A DNA stretch of 64,000 bases, taken from assembly GCF_000828085.3 (NCBI RefSeq), contig NZ_JXCA02000022.1, forward strand, positions 541,847-605,846, written 5' to 3'. Made by a program: the position numbers and the translations under genes. Source of the DNA: Scytonema tolypothrichoides VB-61278. GTDB lineage: Bacteria; Cyanobacteriota; Cyanobacteriia; Cyanobacteriales; Nostocaceae. The notes under the pieces are model-generated. The model was not told the DNA's origin. It worked only from the letters and a program-made list of their open reading frames with translations, and did no database searches. Each line of letters opens with the position of its first letter. Position 1 is the stretch's first letter. Positions 8,795-16,827 of this stretch are shown piece by piece.

Positions 8795-8829
8795 TATGAA
8801 CAGTTCCTTTTTTGTTTTTATTGAAAGAT

Positions 8830-9888
8830 TTATACAGAAGATTTAAAGTGCTTAACTGCCTCGGAAACTGCTTTGTTAACAGTTGACTCTTCGTCATAGA
8901 AATCAAATTGAGTGCGATTTTCCAACCAAACAAAGTTCTTATTATTTGTAGGAATTGCTGCGAAAAATTGACGAGCACCATCGGGAATTGCAGCTTTTTC
9001 GCTGTGGACGAATAAGGTAGGAACTTTGATTTGCTTGGCTTGTGGCATGGCGTTAAAGGTTAACCACTCCGCCCAAGACATAACCGCAAACTCGTTCGCC
9101 CATTGGGAAATTGCACCTCGTTTGGGATTAAGATAGTAATCGATATTGCCGTACATCGCTGCTTGGCGATTCGTTGCACTAGCTGCGGGAACGTATTCTG
9201 CCTTGCCAGTTTGCTCAAATTTCGCTCGCGTCACCTGTGCGGTTTTAATTTTTTCCTGCACCGCCTTTTCACCACCGTAGACGGTATTTATAATTGCCTG
9301 ATCATGAATCCAAGGTGCAACGGTGACAAATGACTTGATGCGGGAATCCTCAGCAGTCGCCACCGCCATGTAACCTGCCGAAGCACAAATGCCCAACCCT
9401 GCAATTCGGTTGCTATCGACTGCATTCACCGTTTGCAAGAAACTAACAGCGTTTTTGATATCTGCAATCTTGGCGGTGGGAGACTCGAAATTGCGAACCT
9501 TACCACCACTTTCCCCAAAGGTGCGAAAATCAAAAGCAAGGGCTGCAAATCCCTGTTGGGCGAGTTTTCGAGCATAAGTGGCTGGCATTTGTTCTTTCAC
9601 TGTGATCCAAGCACCTGTGACAATAACTGCGGGCAATTTATCACCTGATTTGTAGTTGGCGGGGAGATACAAGTTACCAACCAGCGTTTCACCTTCGCTT
9701 TGAAAACTGACTCGATTGACTCCGGGTTTGTAGGCGTTAGCAGTAACGACAGTGTTGGAAACTTGCTGCACTTGCGGCTGTGTTAAATTCTTGCTTGACG
9801 ACAGATTTTGAGCTTGGGCATAAGCGCTACTAGTTAACAAAACCAGTGAGAGGGCAGAAGCTTTAATGGTGGTAGACATTGCTTTCAT
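8830..9888 (-). CDS. Exported alpha/beta hydrolase, YcjY/dienelactone-hydrolase-like
   Basis: 352 aa with a signal peptide (ASALSLVLLTSSAYAQAQ). The fold core is visible: LPAVIVTGAWI, FAALAFDFRTFGESGG and the nucleophile elbow GLGICASAGY, in which Cys168 occupies the usual nucleophile position (G-I-C-A-S). The late motif is RTQFDFYDEE; the His expected in many relatives (THxDxYD) is Gln here, so the catalytic triad is uncertain. It heads the minus-strand series hydrolase-SnoaL-AKR-SnoaL. Two direct GCAAGAAT repeats lie 70-98 bp upstream. Confidence 0.8.
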   Translation of the reverse strand: MKAMSTTIKASALSLVLLTSSAYAQAQNLSSSKNLTQPQVQQVSNTVVTANAYKPGVNRVSFQSEGETLVGNLYLPANYKSGDKLPAVIVTGAWITVKEQMPATYARKLAQQGFAALAFDFRTFGESGGKVRNFESPTAKIADIKNAVSFLQTVNAVDSNRIAGLGICASAGYMAVATAEDSRIKSFVTVAPWIHDQAIINTVYGGEKAVQEKIKTAQVTRAKFEQTGKAEYVPAASATNRQAAMYGNIDYYLNPKRGAISQWANEFAVMSWAEWLTFNAMPQAKQIKVPTLFVHSEKAAIPDGARQFFAAIPTNNKNFVWLENRTQFDFYDEESTVNKAVSEAVKHFKSSV

Positions 9889-9957
9889 GGTTGATTCTGC
9901 GTTGTTTTTTGTTTGTTAAATCCAATTTAGAGAATCTGCCTAAAAGACTCACGCCCG

Positions 9958-9986
9958 ATTCTTGCGCGGTTATATCAAATTCTTGC
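9958..9986 (-). promoter_or_regulatory. Two direct GCAAGAAT repeats upstream of the hydrolase gene
   Basis: On the minus strand GCAAGAAT occurs at 9986-9979 and again at 9965-9958, 21 bp apart, two helical turns. The same octamer occurs twice in sense orientation before the SDR gene at 10363-10384. AraC-family regulators often bind such direct repeats, and an intact one is encoded at 11458-12306. Binding is inferred. Confidence 0.4.
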
Positions 9987-9987
9987 T

Positions 9988-10362
9988 CAGTACAGTGTTC
10001 GCCCCAAAAAACTTCCTCGACCACGCGGTAAGCTCTCATCGCTACAACTAAAAGAAATAATTGAATATATTCATGCCAATTTTTCGGAGGAACTTAGCCT
10101 CACTCATCTCGCAGAACTCTTAAATCTAAGTGCTTTCCACTTTGCCCGTCTCTTCAAAAATTCTCTGGGGTTATCTCCTCACCAATATGTCTTACAAAAT
10201 CGGGTGGAACGAGCCAAAAAGTTAATAACCGTCTCTGCTGGTTCTAACTTGACCGACATTGGCTTACAGGTGGGATTCTACGACCAAACTCATTTTGGCA
10301 AAGCCTTCAAACGAACTGTAGGTGTTTCTCCTAAAGTTTTTGCCAAGCTTCGGGCAAGTTAA
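9988..10362 (+). pseudogene. AraC-family regulator, C-terminal DNA-binding half only
   Basis: This frame has no usable start codon. It reads YSVRPKKLPRPRGKLSSLQL and then a complete AraC double helix-turn-helix: KEIIEYIHANFSEELSLTHL, FHFARLFKNSLGLSPHQYV, RVERAKKLI, DIGLQVGFYDQTHFGKAFKR and VGVSPKVFAKLRAS, stop at 10360-10362. The linker start (QYSVRP) continues exactly where the N-terminal relic at 5832 stops (ILITHCLQQ), but on the opposite strand about 4.1 kb away. The frame is open back to 9931 by chance. Confidence 0.85.
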
Positions 10363-10384
10363 GCAAGAATTTATAAGCAAGAAT
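10363..10384 (+). promoter_or_regulatory. Two direct GCAAGAAT repeats upstream of the SDR gene
   Basis: GCAAGAAT at 10363-10370 and 10377-10384, within an AAGCAAGAATTTA duplication, lie 62-83 bp upstream of ATG 10446. They match the pair before the hydrolase gene. The spacing here is 14 bp, not 21, which weakens but does not exclude a common regulator. Confidence 0.4.
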
Positions 10385-10445
10385 TTACTATTTTGCTGAG
10401 TCGTTGCTTCGTTAAGCTTACCCCAGAGTTCATAAGGAAAAAGCA

Positions 10446-11429
10446 ATGACGCCAAATCGCCGCGAAATCATCAAAGGTGCCGCACTGACTACTACGGGAA
10501 TGGTTCTAGGGGCAATGTCGCCTCTCAAATCCCAGGAAGCCGCTGCTGAGAAACAAACCAAACAAACCAGCGATCGCCCTCAGCCTTCAACCTCTCGACT
10601 TCTTGCTGGGAAAGTCGCTCTAGTAACAGGAGCAGCTCGCGGTATCGGACGGGCGATCGCCATCGATTTTGCCAGAAACGGCGCTAATGTTGCTTTGCTT
10701 GATATTGCCGATCCCACTGGAGGAATGCCAATCTCAGGCTACCGTCTTGCCAATGAGAGCGAGCTTGATGAAGCTGTGGCTGCTGTACGTGCGCTTGGAG
10801 TTAAGGCACTTAAGCTCAAGGTTGATGTACGCAACCATGACGCTATGAAAAAAGCCGCAGCCCTCACCGTACGCGAACTCGGCGGTCTAGATATTGCGGT
10901 TGCCAACGCTGGCATCGCTATCTGGACTACAATCGAAGGCTCGAACGAGCAGCAGTGGCGCGATACAATTGATGTCAATATCAACGGCGTATTCAACACA
11001 ATTCAGGCAGTTATCCCGCACATGAAAGCGCGTAACGGCGGTCGCATCATTACACTTTCCTCCATCGGCGGACGTCAGGGTGTGGTGGGCAATGGTGCTT
11101 ATGGCACTACTAAGTGGGCTGTCATTGGGTTAACCAAGTCAGCCGCGATAGAACTTGGACCATCCAACATTACAGTCAATGCCATTGCGCCAGGACCTGT
11201 CAACACCCCGATGTATCGCTCACAGGGACAGCTACGCTCAGGGGGTCTGAAAAGCTTTGAAGAGCAGGACAAGGTGGTTGGTGCGATGCTGCCGATAAAG
11301 GTTAAGCCTGCGCTTGACCCGCAGGACATCGCCGACACTGCTACTTTCCTGGCTAGCGACCATGCCCGCTTCATTTCAGGCGACGTGATAGACGTAGCAC
11401 TCGGCTACAACACGATATACACAGCTTGA
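10446..11429 (+). CDS. Short-chain dehydrogenase/reductase with Tat-type leader
   Basis: 327 aa. Residues 4-25 (NRREIIKGAALTTTGMVLGA) form a twin-arginine-like leader, unusual for an SDR, implying export of a folded, cofactor-loaded enzyme. The classical SDR domain starts near residue 55: TGAARGIG (cofactor binding), NAG, catalytic Ser in TLSSIGG, and YGTTK with catalytic Tyr and Lys. The C-terminal FISGDVIDVALGYNT is typical. Codon use looks more GC-rich than the neighbours, hinting at acquisition. It is convergent with the intact AraC gene and shares upstream repeats with the hydrolase gene. Substrate unknown. Confidence 0.88.
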   Translation: MTPNRREIIKGAALTTTGMVLGAMSPLKSQEAAAEKQTKQTSDRPQPSTSRLLAGKVALVTGAARGIGRAIAIDFARNGANVALLDIADPTGGMPISGYRLANESELDEAVAAVRALGVKALKLKVDVRNHDAMKKAAALTVRELGGLDIAVANAGIAIWTTIEGSNEQQWRDTIDVNINGVFNTIQAVIPHMKARNGGRIITLSSIGGRQGVVGNGAYGTTKWAVIGLTKSAAIELGPSNITVNAIAPGPVNTPMYRSQGQLRSGGLKSFEEQDKVVGAMLPIKVKPALDPQDIADTATFLASDHARFISGDVIDVALGYNTIYTA

Positions 11430-11457
11430 AAATTTCATTAAAAATTTAATTGAAAAT

Positions 11458-12306
11458 TTAAACACTGTCGCGAAACTGCTTCGGCGTTACCCCCAAAAGT
11501 TTGCGAAATTGTGCACTAAAGTGACTTGGGTTGGAAAATCCTACCTGATAAGCAATTTCTGCCGACGAAAACCGCGTCACCTTTAGCAAAACTTTTGCTC
11601 GTTCTATTCGCCGTTGCAGAATGTAGCGGTGTGGTGGTTCTCCTACCTGCATTTTGAAGGCACGGGCAAAATGAAACTGACTCATTGGCACAAGTGCGGC
11701 GAGATTGGCGATCGCCAATTCTTCCGCTAAATTCTCTTCAATAAAATCTTTAATTTGCTTGAGCTTCAGCACATCGAGAACACCCACTTCCGGGGTAGAG
11801 TCACTTTTAACTCCACCGTAGTTTCGCAGCAGATGCACTGCTAGTAGGTTTCGCAACGACTCGACATACAAACTGCCCGCCAAACCGCCGGTGATGACCT
11901 CTGATTTCAACAACTGCGCCACATGCACAATAGTTGGATCTGGAAAAATCACCCGGTGTTGCAACTCAACGGGAGTAGACAGTCCGCTTTCATCTGCCAG
12001 TCGGTTGAGCAAAAGCGGTTCTAGCATCAAATTCACATATTCGCTCTCCTTCTCGCGCCGATGCCATACAAACTCACGGGATGAATACAAAAACACGCTC
12101 CCAGCAGGCAATGCAGTCGTTTTTGGCTTCTCCCCATCCACCGACCAAGCGACACGTTCATGGGGAGTAAACGCTACACTAATAGCGTGTTTGGGCATCG
12201 CAAAGTCAAAATCTCCGACTGTTTCTAAACGAGCGTACTCGACAATCAAGTCATTCCACTCGGCTTTGAGAATAGCAGCCGTTTGTTGGGGCTTGGCTAG
12301 TTGCAT
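11458..12306 (-). CDS. AraC-family transcriptional regulator
   Basis: 282 aa. Residues 1-165 are the effector-binding half (AraC_binding/cupin type, no signal peptide). Residues 180-282 are two helix-turn-helix units: LKQIKDFIEENLAEELAIAN, HFARAFKMQVGEPPHRYI, RRIERAKVLL, EIAYQVGFSNPSHFSAQFRK and GVTPKQFR. Length and layout are those of complete AraC regulators that sense small organic molecules. It sits at the edge of the hydrolase/AKR/SDR island and is the natural candidate to read the GCAAGAAT repeats. It is the intact paralogue of the broken gene at 5832/9988. Confidence 0.88.
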   Translation of the reverse strand: MQLAKPQQTAAILKAEWNDLIVEYARLETVGDFDFAMPKHAISVAFTPHERVAWSVDGEKPKTTALPAGSVFLYSSREFVWHRREKESEYVNLMLEPLLLNRLADESGLSTPVELQHRVIFPDPTIVHVAQLLKSEVITGGLAGSLYVESLRNLLAVHLLRNYGGVKSDSTPEVGVLDVLKLKQIKDFIEENLAEELAIANLAALVPMSQFHFARAFKMQVGEPPHRYILQRRIERAKVLLKVTRFSSAEIAYQVGFSNPSHFSAQFRKLLGVTPKQFRDSV

Positions 12307-12456
12307 GGGAGAGTGAAAGATTTAAATATCTTAAACAATCCTAATTTTAGTTGAGTTTGGAGTATGGAAGTCTCTGAATTCTGTAAAAAAACCTTATTGC
12401 GGACGTTCCCGCCGCAGATGAGTCCTGAATCTGATTGCTTTTCAAGATTTTGACAC

Positions 12457-12528
12457 TAGACCTCTTCAAAAATGATTTTTAGTGCAAGCGCGGGGTATTG
12501 GTTTCATAGCCATTTTCGGAGAGGTCTA
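12457..12528. mobile_element. 72-bp MITE-like element
   Basis: The ends TAGACCTCTTCAAAAATG and CATTTTCGGAGAGGTCTA are imperfect inverted repeats of about 18 bp. Size and structure fit a non-autonomous MITE. A TA target duplication could be hidden in the outermost TA of each end. Confidence 0.5.
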
Positions 12529-12831
12529 CTTGGTAAAGAGTCTTTCAAGATATGAATTTTATATGGCAAATATGTGACTTTTCTGTTGCTACAGGAAAAA
12601 TCAAAAGATATCAAACTATAAGACCATCAATATTTGTTTTTACTTGATTAAAAAAATCACTCTTTAGACAGTATTTTTATTATTCATTTTAAATAAAAAA
12701 TAAATATGAAAAAGAAAGAAAATATGTCTTAAAAAATTACTAAAAAAGTAAAACACCGGAGAAAGTATGTAGCACTCATATATGAGTTGTGAAAGCACTT
12801 TTTTCTGATATTCTCATACCTGGTGCGTTTT

Positions 12832-13000
12832 ATGTGTCTTGGTGAGTCCAGCCCCCGTCTTGGCGGCTTCCGTCACGTAGACGCGTTCGCGTCGCTTGCG
12901 CGTTTCCCCTTGGGACTCAGCGTGTCACTCTGCGACTCACCGGCTTCCCGTAAGAGTAGGGGGACTGGCCCGAAGGGCGGTTTGATTCAGAAGGGACTGC
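12832..13000. repeat. GC-rich composite dispersed repeat
   Basis: It contains TCCAGCCCCCGTCTTGGCG, CGTAGACGCGTTCGCGTCGC and CTGGCCCGAAGGGCGG palindromes typical of Nostocales dispersed repeats. It is strikingly GC-rich compared with the AT-rich flanks. Confidence 0.55.
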
Positions 13001-13092
13001 TATAGTCAGCAATAATAGGATTCACAGGATGCAGGGAAAGTACGCACTATCTCGGATGGCAAGTTGGTTAGTTTGTTGTAGGAAATAGTTTT

Positions 13093-13344
13093 ATGGCTTT
13101 ACCAACGCGAGAGTTGCAACCCAAAAATCAGTATGGAGACACAATTCAAGAAACTCCGCCACCAGGTACTCAAAATGACCCTTTAATAGCTAAAGGGTTG
13201 CAAAGGGTGCAGTATATTGGCATTCTCGGTCTTGCGATCGCCTTAATTGCTGTGATTGGATTTTTTAGTCGCAGAGTCGAATACGCCATCTTGTTCGCTA
13301 TTACCCTCAGTGTGATTTTGATTGTTTTCTTTTTAACGTTATAG
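13093..13344 (+). CDS. Small two-helix membrane protein
   Basis: 83 aa. A polar, Pro/Gln-rich N-terminus (residues 1-37) is followed by two hydrophobic helices (YIGILGLAIALIAVIGFF and AILFAITLSVILIVFFLTL) joined by a short basic turn (SRRVEY). It lies upstream of the MscS gene in the same direction, about 118 bp apart. A role in membrane biology is likely but the family is not recognised. Confidence 0.6.
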   Translation: MALPTRELQPKNQYGDTIQETPPPGTQNDPLIAKGLQRVQYIGILGLAIALIAVIGFFSRRVEYAILFAITLSVILIVFFLTL

Positions 13345-13461
13345 CAGAGTAGTTTATCAATAAACGTATCTCCGAACAAAAGTACTTAATCTTGGCAAAG
13401 CTGGCTTCAGTTGATAATATTAATCACACTCTCTCAATTCTTTGACATTGATACTCAAAAG

Positions 13462-15036
13462 ATGATTATATTAATTATCCTGGCTGAAGTCGTCTTTTTC
13501 GTATTTATTTTTTCCCTATTTAACTTGCTGATTGGAATAATTTTCAGGCAGTTTAATAAGGTTTCTTGGCTTCAAGGGAGAACTGCGAATATCACCTTCC
13601 TGCGCCGAAATATCAGCAGACTTTTGATTTTGATTTGTGTGGTACTGTGTCTGGCGCTGATTGCTATGAATGGGGTGATCATTTATCGAGGCGGAAACAT
13701 CAAGGAATTCCAACTTAACTTAGTTCGCAGTATTCCGACTCAATTTTGGCTCAATTTCTTGACGGCGAGCTTGAAAAGTGTGAGCCTGCTGCTCCTGGTT
13801 AAGTTTAGCATACCACCATTACAGCGAGGTATAGAGTCGGTCTGCGATTACGCCAAGAAAGCTGATCAAATCAAGGCTAATGATGAGAGTACCGAAGCTT
13901 TTTTTAAGGTTTTAAAACAAACTATCACTAATACTATTTGGATATCATCTGCTATCCTATGCGCTAAATTTTTCTACCTCCCAGAAGTCGTTTCCAAATA
14001 TCTTTACATTGCCTTAAAAATCTATATCATCGTCACACTTGGTTTACTCATTGTCAAAGCTGTTGCTACTATCGTTGATACCCTCGATGCCCTTAGTCTT
14101 AAATATTCCAGTTATAACAATCTGCTGCGTTTCTACGAGCGTTTACGCCACCTTATTCCACTCTTCAAAAAATGTTTGGAATACGTCCTCTATGTCGGCA
14201 TAGTAAACCTCGTTGTTCCAGAAATAGAGTTTATCGCTTGGATAAGTGCTTATACGCCCACAATTGTTCAGATTATTGGGGTCTTCTTTATTAGCAATGT
14301 TTTGATTGAAGTCGCCTACTTCATCCTTGATGAATTCTACCTAAGAACTACAGATTCAAATGACTCAGACCGTCAGAAACGGCTGACGCTTATTCCCTTA
14401 ATGCGGAGTTTCGCGAAATATTTCATCTACTTCACTGCCGGAGTTACCATACTCAAGCTCATTGGCATTGATCCTGCGCCTATCTTAGCAGGTGCAGGGA
14501 TTGTGGGTATAGCAGTTGGTCTTGGGGCACAAAACTTGATTAATGATGTTGTTTGTGGATTTTTGATTCTGTTTGAAAACTATTACTTGGTGGGTGACTA
14601 TGTCGAAGCTGGGAAAATGGAAGAAAGAAGTGTTGAGGGGATTGTGGAGGCGATTGAGTTGAGAACAACTCATGTCCGACATCCTGATGGTCAATTACAG
14701 ATTATTCGCAATGGGGATATTGGCTCAATTATCAACTACTCTAAGCAGTATATATATGCAAGGGTAGAAGTTAGCGTTTCCTATGACTCCAATTTAGATC
14801 ATGTCTACAGGGTCGTTGAGAAGGTAGGACAGCAGTTAAAGGCGGATGATCACGATGTTCTCGAACCCACGCGAGTCGCTGGAATAGAAAATTTTGGGGA
14901 GCATAACCTGTTGCTTCTGACGCTGACGAAGGTCAAACCTGGAAAACATCTTCATATCCAGCGTGTTCTGCGCAAGATATTAAAGGAAACCTTTAGCCAG
15001 GAAGAAATTGAAATTTCTGGTTTTTCCAAGGATTGA
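13462..15036 (+). CDS. MscS-family mechanosensitive ion channel
   Basis: 524 aa from ATG 13462, or 541 aa from TTG 13411; neither has a strong ribosome-binding site. Several hydrophobic helices fill the first 340 residues. The MscS pore and beta domain is clear: ILAGAGIVGIAVGLGAQNLI (pore helix), GFLILFENYYLVGDYVE, GIVEAIELRTTHVRHPDG and IIRNGDIGSIINYSK. It gates on membrane tension to release solutes on osmotic downshift. The extended N-terminal membrane part is typical of the larger MscS/YnaI/MSL-type proteins. Confidence 0.88.
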   Translation: MIILIILAEVVFFVFIFSLFNLLIGIIFRQFNKVSWLQGRTANITFLRRNISRLLILICVVLCLALIAMNGVIIYRGGNIKEFQLNLVRSIPTQFWLNFLTASLKSVSLLLLVKFSIPPLQRGIESVCDYAKKADQIKANDESTEAFFKVLKQTITNTIWISSAILCAKFFYLPEVVSKYLYIALKIYIIVTLGLLIVKAVATIVDTLDALSLKYSSYNNLLRFYERLRHLIPLFKKCLEYVLYVGIVNLVVPEIEFIAWISAYTPTIVQIIGVFFISNVLIEVAYFILDEFYLRTTDSNDSDRQKRLTLIPLMRSFAKYFIYFTAGVTILKLIGIDPAPILAGAGIVGIAVGLGAQNLINDVVCGFLILFENYYLVGDYVEAGKMEERSVEGIVEAIELRTTHVRHPDGQLQIIRNGDIGSIINYSKQYIYARVEVSVSYDSNLDHVYRVVEKVGQQLKADDHDVLEPTRVAGIENFGEHNLLLLTLTKVKPGKHLHIQRVLRKILKETFSQEEIEISGFSKD

Positions 15037-15222
15037 TAAGTATAGCCATAGCCATCTTCATTAGGACGCTGCTTGTTTGAGAACGACTTGGATTGCATCA
15101 CGTAAATGATCCAAGTGAAGTAATAAATCTCCTTATAGTCTACGTCCTAACCTGACTGGCTATGGCCATAATAAATGGCATCTGCCAAACAGTAAATTTT
15201 CAAAAAATCAAAGAGGTAATTG

Positions 15223-15720
15223 ATGAGCAACATTAAAGAAATACTACCTGCTTCAGAATTTCTGAAAAAGAACTTAGGTATTTCCGAAATTCCCATTGAA
15301 GCATACCTTAACTATGGATATGCACTACTTGCTATTGCTGGATCTGATGGAGAAGTTTCAGAAGCCGAACTTAACTAGTTACTAAATCATCAGCGTCTTG
15401 CTGGCGCTCCTGAAGAAGTAATAGAAAAATACAAAACATTTGAATAGAAAAATGCTGATTTAGAAAACCTGGTGAGTAAGATTACAGTTGATGTTTCTAC
15501 TTGGTCAAAATCAAGGTCATTGTTGTATCATGCAATTCAAATGTCTCGTGCCGATGAGGATTACTCACTTGAAGAGCAAAAAGCTGTAAAAAAAGCAGCT
15601 AAACTGTTGAAGGTTGAAGATGATATTGCACTTGATCTCAATCGGTTGATAGAAACAGAAGAAGCAGTAACTGCATTACTCAGATCTTGCACCTTTCCGT
15701 ATAAACCTGGGCATAGTTAA
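15223..15720 (+). pseudogene. TerB-like gene interrupted by two in-frame TAG codons
   Basis: A ribosome-binding site (AGAGGT) precedes ATG 15223. The frame reads MSNIKEILPASEFLKKNLGI, then IAGSDGEVSEAELN, a TAG at 15376-15378, LLNHQRLAGAPEEVIEKYKT, a second TAG at 15445-15447, then KNADLENLVSKITVDVSTWS and MSRADEDYSLEEQKAVKKAA to the real stop. The paired Asp/Glu helices are TerB/DUF533-like. Only the two TAG codons break a 165-codon frame. Each may come from a TGG Trp codon, judging by context. It is either a very young pseudogene or read through. An internal start at 15472 could yield an 82-aa C-terminal piece. Confidence 0.65.
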
Positions 15721-16238
15721 AAGCAGCAGAATAAAGTTACATTACTTTTCTTGGCTTTTTTCGCTATATAAAGGACTTTTGGTTTCATACTGAGTGACAA
15801 AATACCATCATTTTTTATTGGTGCAAGATGTAAGCGCCCAAGGGGCGCGACTACACGCCCCCAACGAATGAAAGAAACACCTGTTCCCTGTTAAGCGTTC
15901 CCTGTTCCCTGTGTTTCTTAAGAGATTACGCAAAGCGCTACTACAGACTGAAGTTTTAACTTGAGCGAGCATAATCACCACATGCTCATTACAGTAACTT
16001 AACTGCAAACGTACCAGAGGGGTGCGATACGCTCGCGGGTCAAGCCAGGGGGAAAAGAAATAGTTCAACCAGACGCTGCGCGTACCCCGCTTTCGTTGTA
16101 TTAAGGCTGCCCGATTTTTTACATGTAAGACCTCGCAATAAACAAATGAAGACGGCAGATCAATTGCTAGCGCCTGATGCCGTTCGTTTCAAAATTCTTA
16201 GTTTATAATGATGGATTGTGTCGAATAAAAGCCAGTCC
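15721..16238. repeat. Intergenic region with heptamer repeats and dispersed repeats
   Basis: About 15875-15912 carries short tandem repeats built on GTTCCCTG/GTTAAGC units. 15832-15860 carries a GCGCCCAAGGGGCGCG palindrome. 16020-16060 carries a GCGATACGCTCGCGGG dispersed repeat. The last 60 bp should hold the rpmI promoter or leader, but I see no clear boxes. Confidence 0.6.
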
Positions 16239-16436
16239 ATGCCTAAACTCAAAACCCGTAAAGCCGCGGCAAAGAGATTCCGCGCTACAGGTAGCGGTAA
16301 AATTGTACGTCGCAAAGCGTTCAAAAACCACCTGCTACAGCACAAAACCTCTACTAAGAAACGCGACATGTCGAAAATGGCAGTTGTCGATGAGCGCGAT
16401 GAAGAAAACGTACGTCTCATGCTCCCTTATTTGTAA
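16239..16436 (+). CDS. rpmI: 50S ribosomal protein L35
   Basis: 65 aa, the usual L35 length. It begins [20 protein letters not shown] and contains [18 protein letters not shown], the bacterial L35 signature, and is highly basic. ATG 16239 is preferred over an upstream in-frame TTG. It is followed 22 bp later by rplT, the standard gene pair. infC, often upstream in other bacteria, is not here, as is common in cyanobacteria. Confidence 0.97.
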   Translation: MPKLKTRKAAAKRFRATGSGKIVRRKAFKNHLLQHKTSTKKRDMSKMAVVDERDEENVRLMLPYL

Positions 16437-16458
16437 CTTGTTCAGGAACTAAAACAAT

Positions 16459-16815
16459 ATGACACGGGTAAAACGCGGTAACGTTGCTCGCAAACGCCGC
16501 AAAAAAATTCTCAAACTCGCCAAAGGTTTTCGCGGTTCTCACTCAACTCTGTTTAGAACGGCGAATCAAAGAGTCATGAAGGCGCTGCGGAACGCCTATG
16601 GTGATCGCAAAAAACGCAAACGCGATTTCCGCCGCCTCTGGATCACCCGCATCAACGCTGCTGCACGCCAACATGGTATGAGTTACAGCCAGTTGATCGG
16701 GAATCTGAAAAAAGCTGATGTCCAACTCAACCGCAAAATGTTGGCACAATTAGCAGTCCTCGATCCAGCAAGCTTCGGCAAAGTCGCTGAATTGGCAAGT
16801 CAATCTAAAGGATAA
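16459..16815 (+). CDS. rplT: 50S ribosomal protein L20
   Basis: 118 aa, standard length. It starts [20 protein letters not shown] and carries [38 protein letters not shown] and the C-terminal globular part. L20 binds 23S rRNA early in 50S assembly and in many bacteria represses its own operon. It is cotranscribed with rpmI. Confidence 0.98.
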   Translation: MTRVKRGNVARKRRKKILKLAKGFRGSHSTLFRTANQRVMKALRNAYGDRKKRKRDFRRLWITRINAAARQHGMSYSQLIGNLKKADVQLNRKMLAQLAVLDPASFGKVAELASQSKG

Positions 16816-16827
16816 AGGTATAAACAG

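Larger units (their letters stand above)
12307..13092. other. 785-bp intergenic region with a MITE and dispersed repeats
   Basis: No gene is supported. It contains a 72-bp element with terminal inverted repeats (12457-12528) and a long block of GC-rich palindromic dispersed repeat (12832-13000), separated by AT-rich sequence. An open frame at 12823-13005 is made of the repeat. Confidence 0.6.

Noticed and set aside
12823-13005. 60-codon open frame
   Set aside because: Composed almost entirely of GC-rich palindromic repeat sequence.
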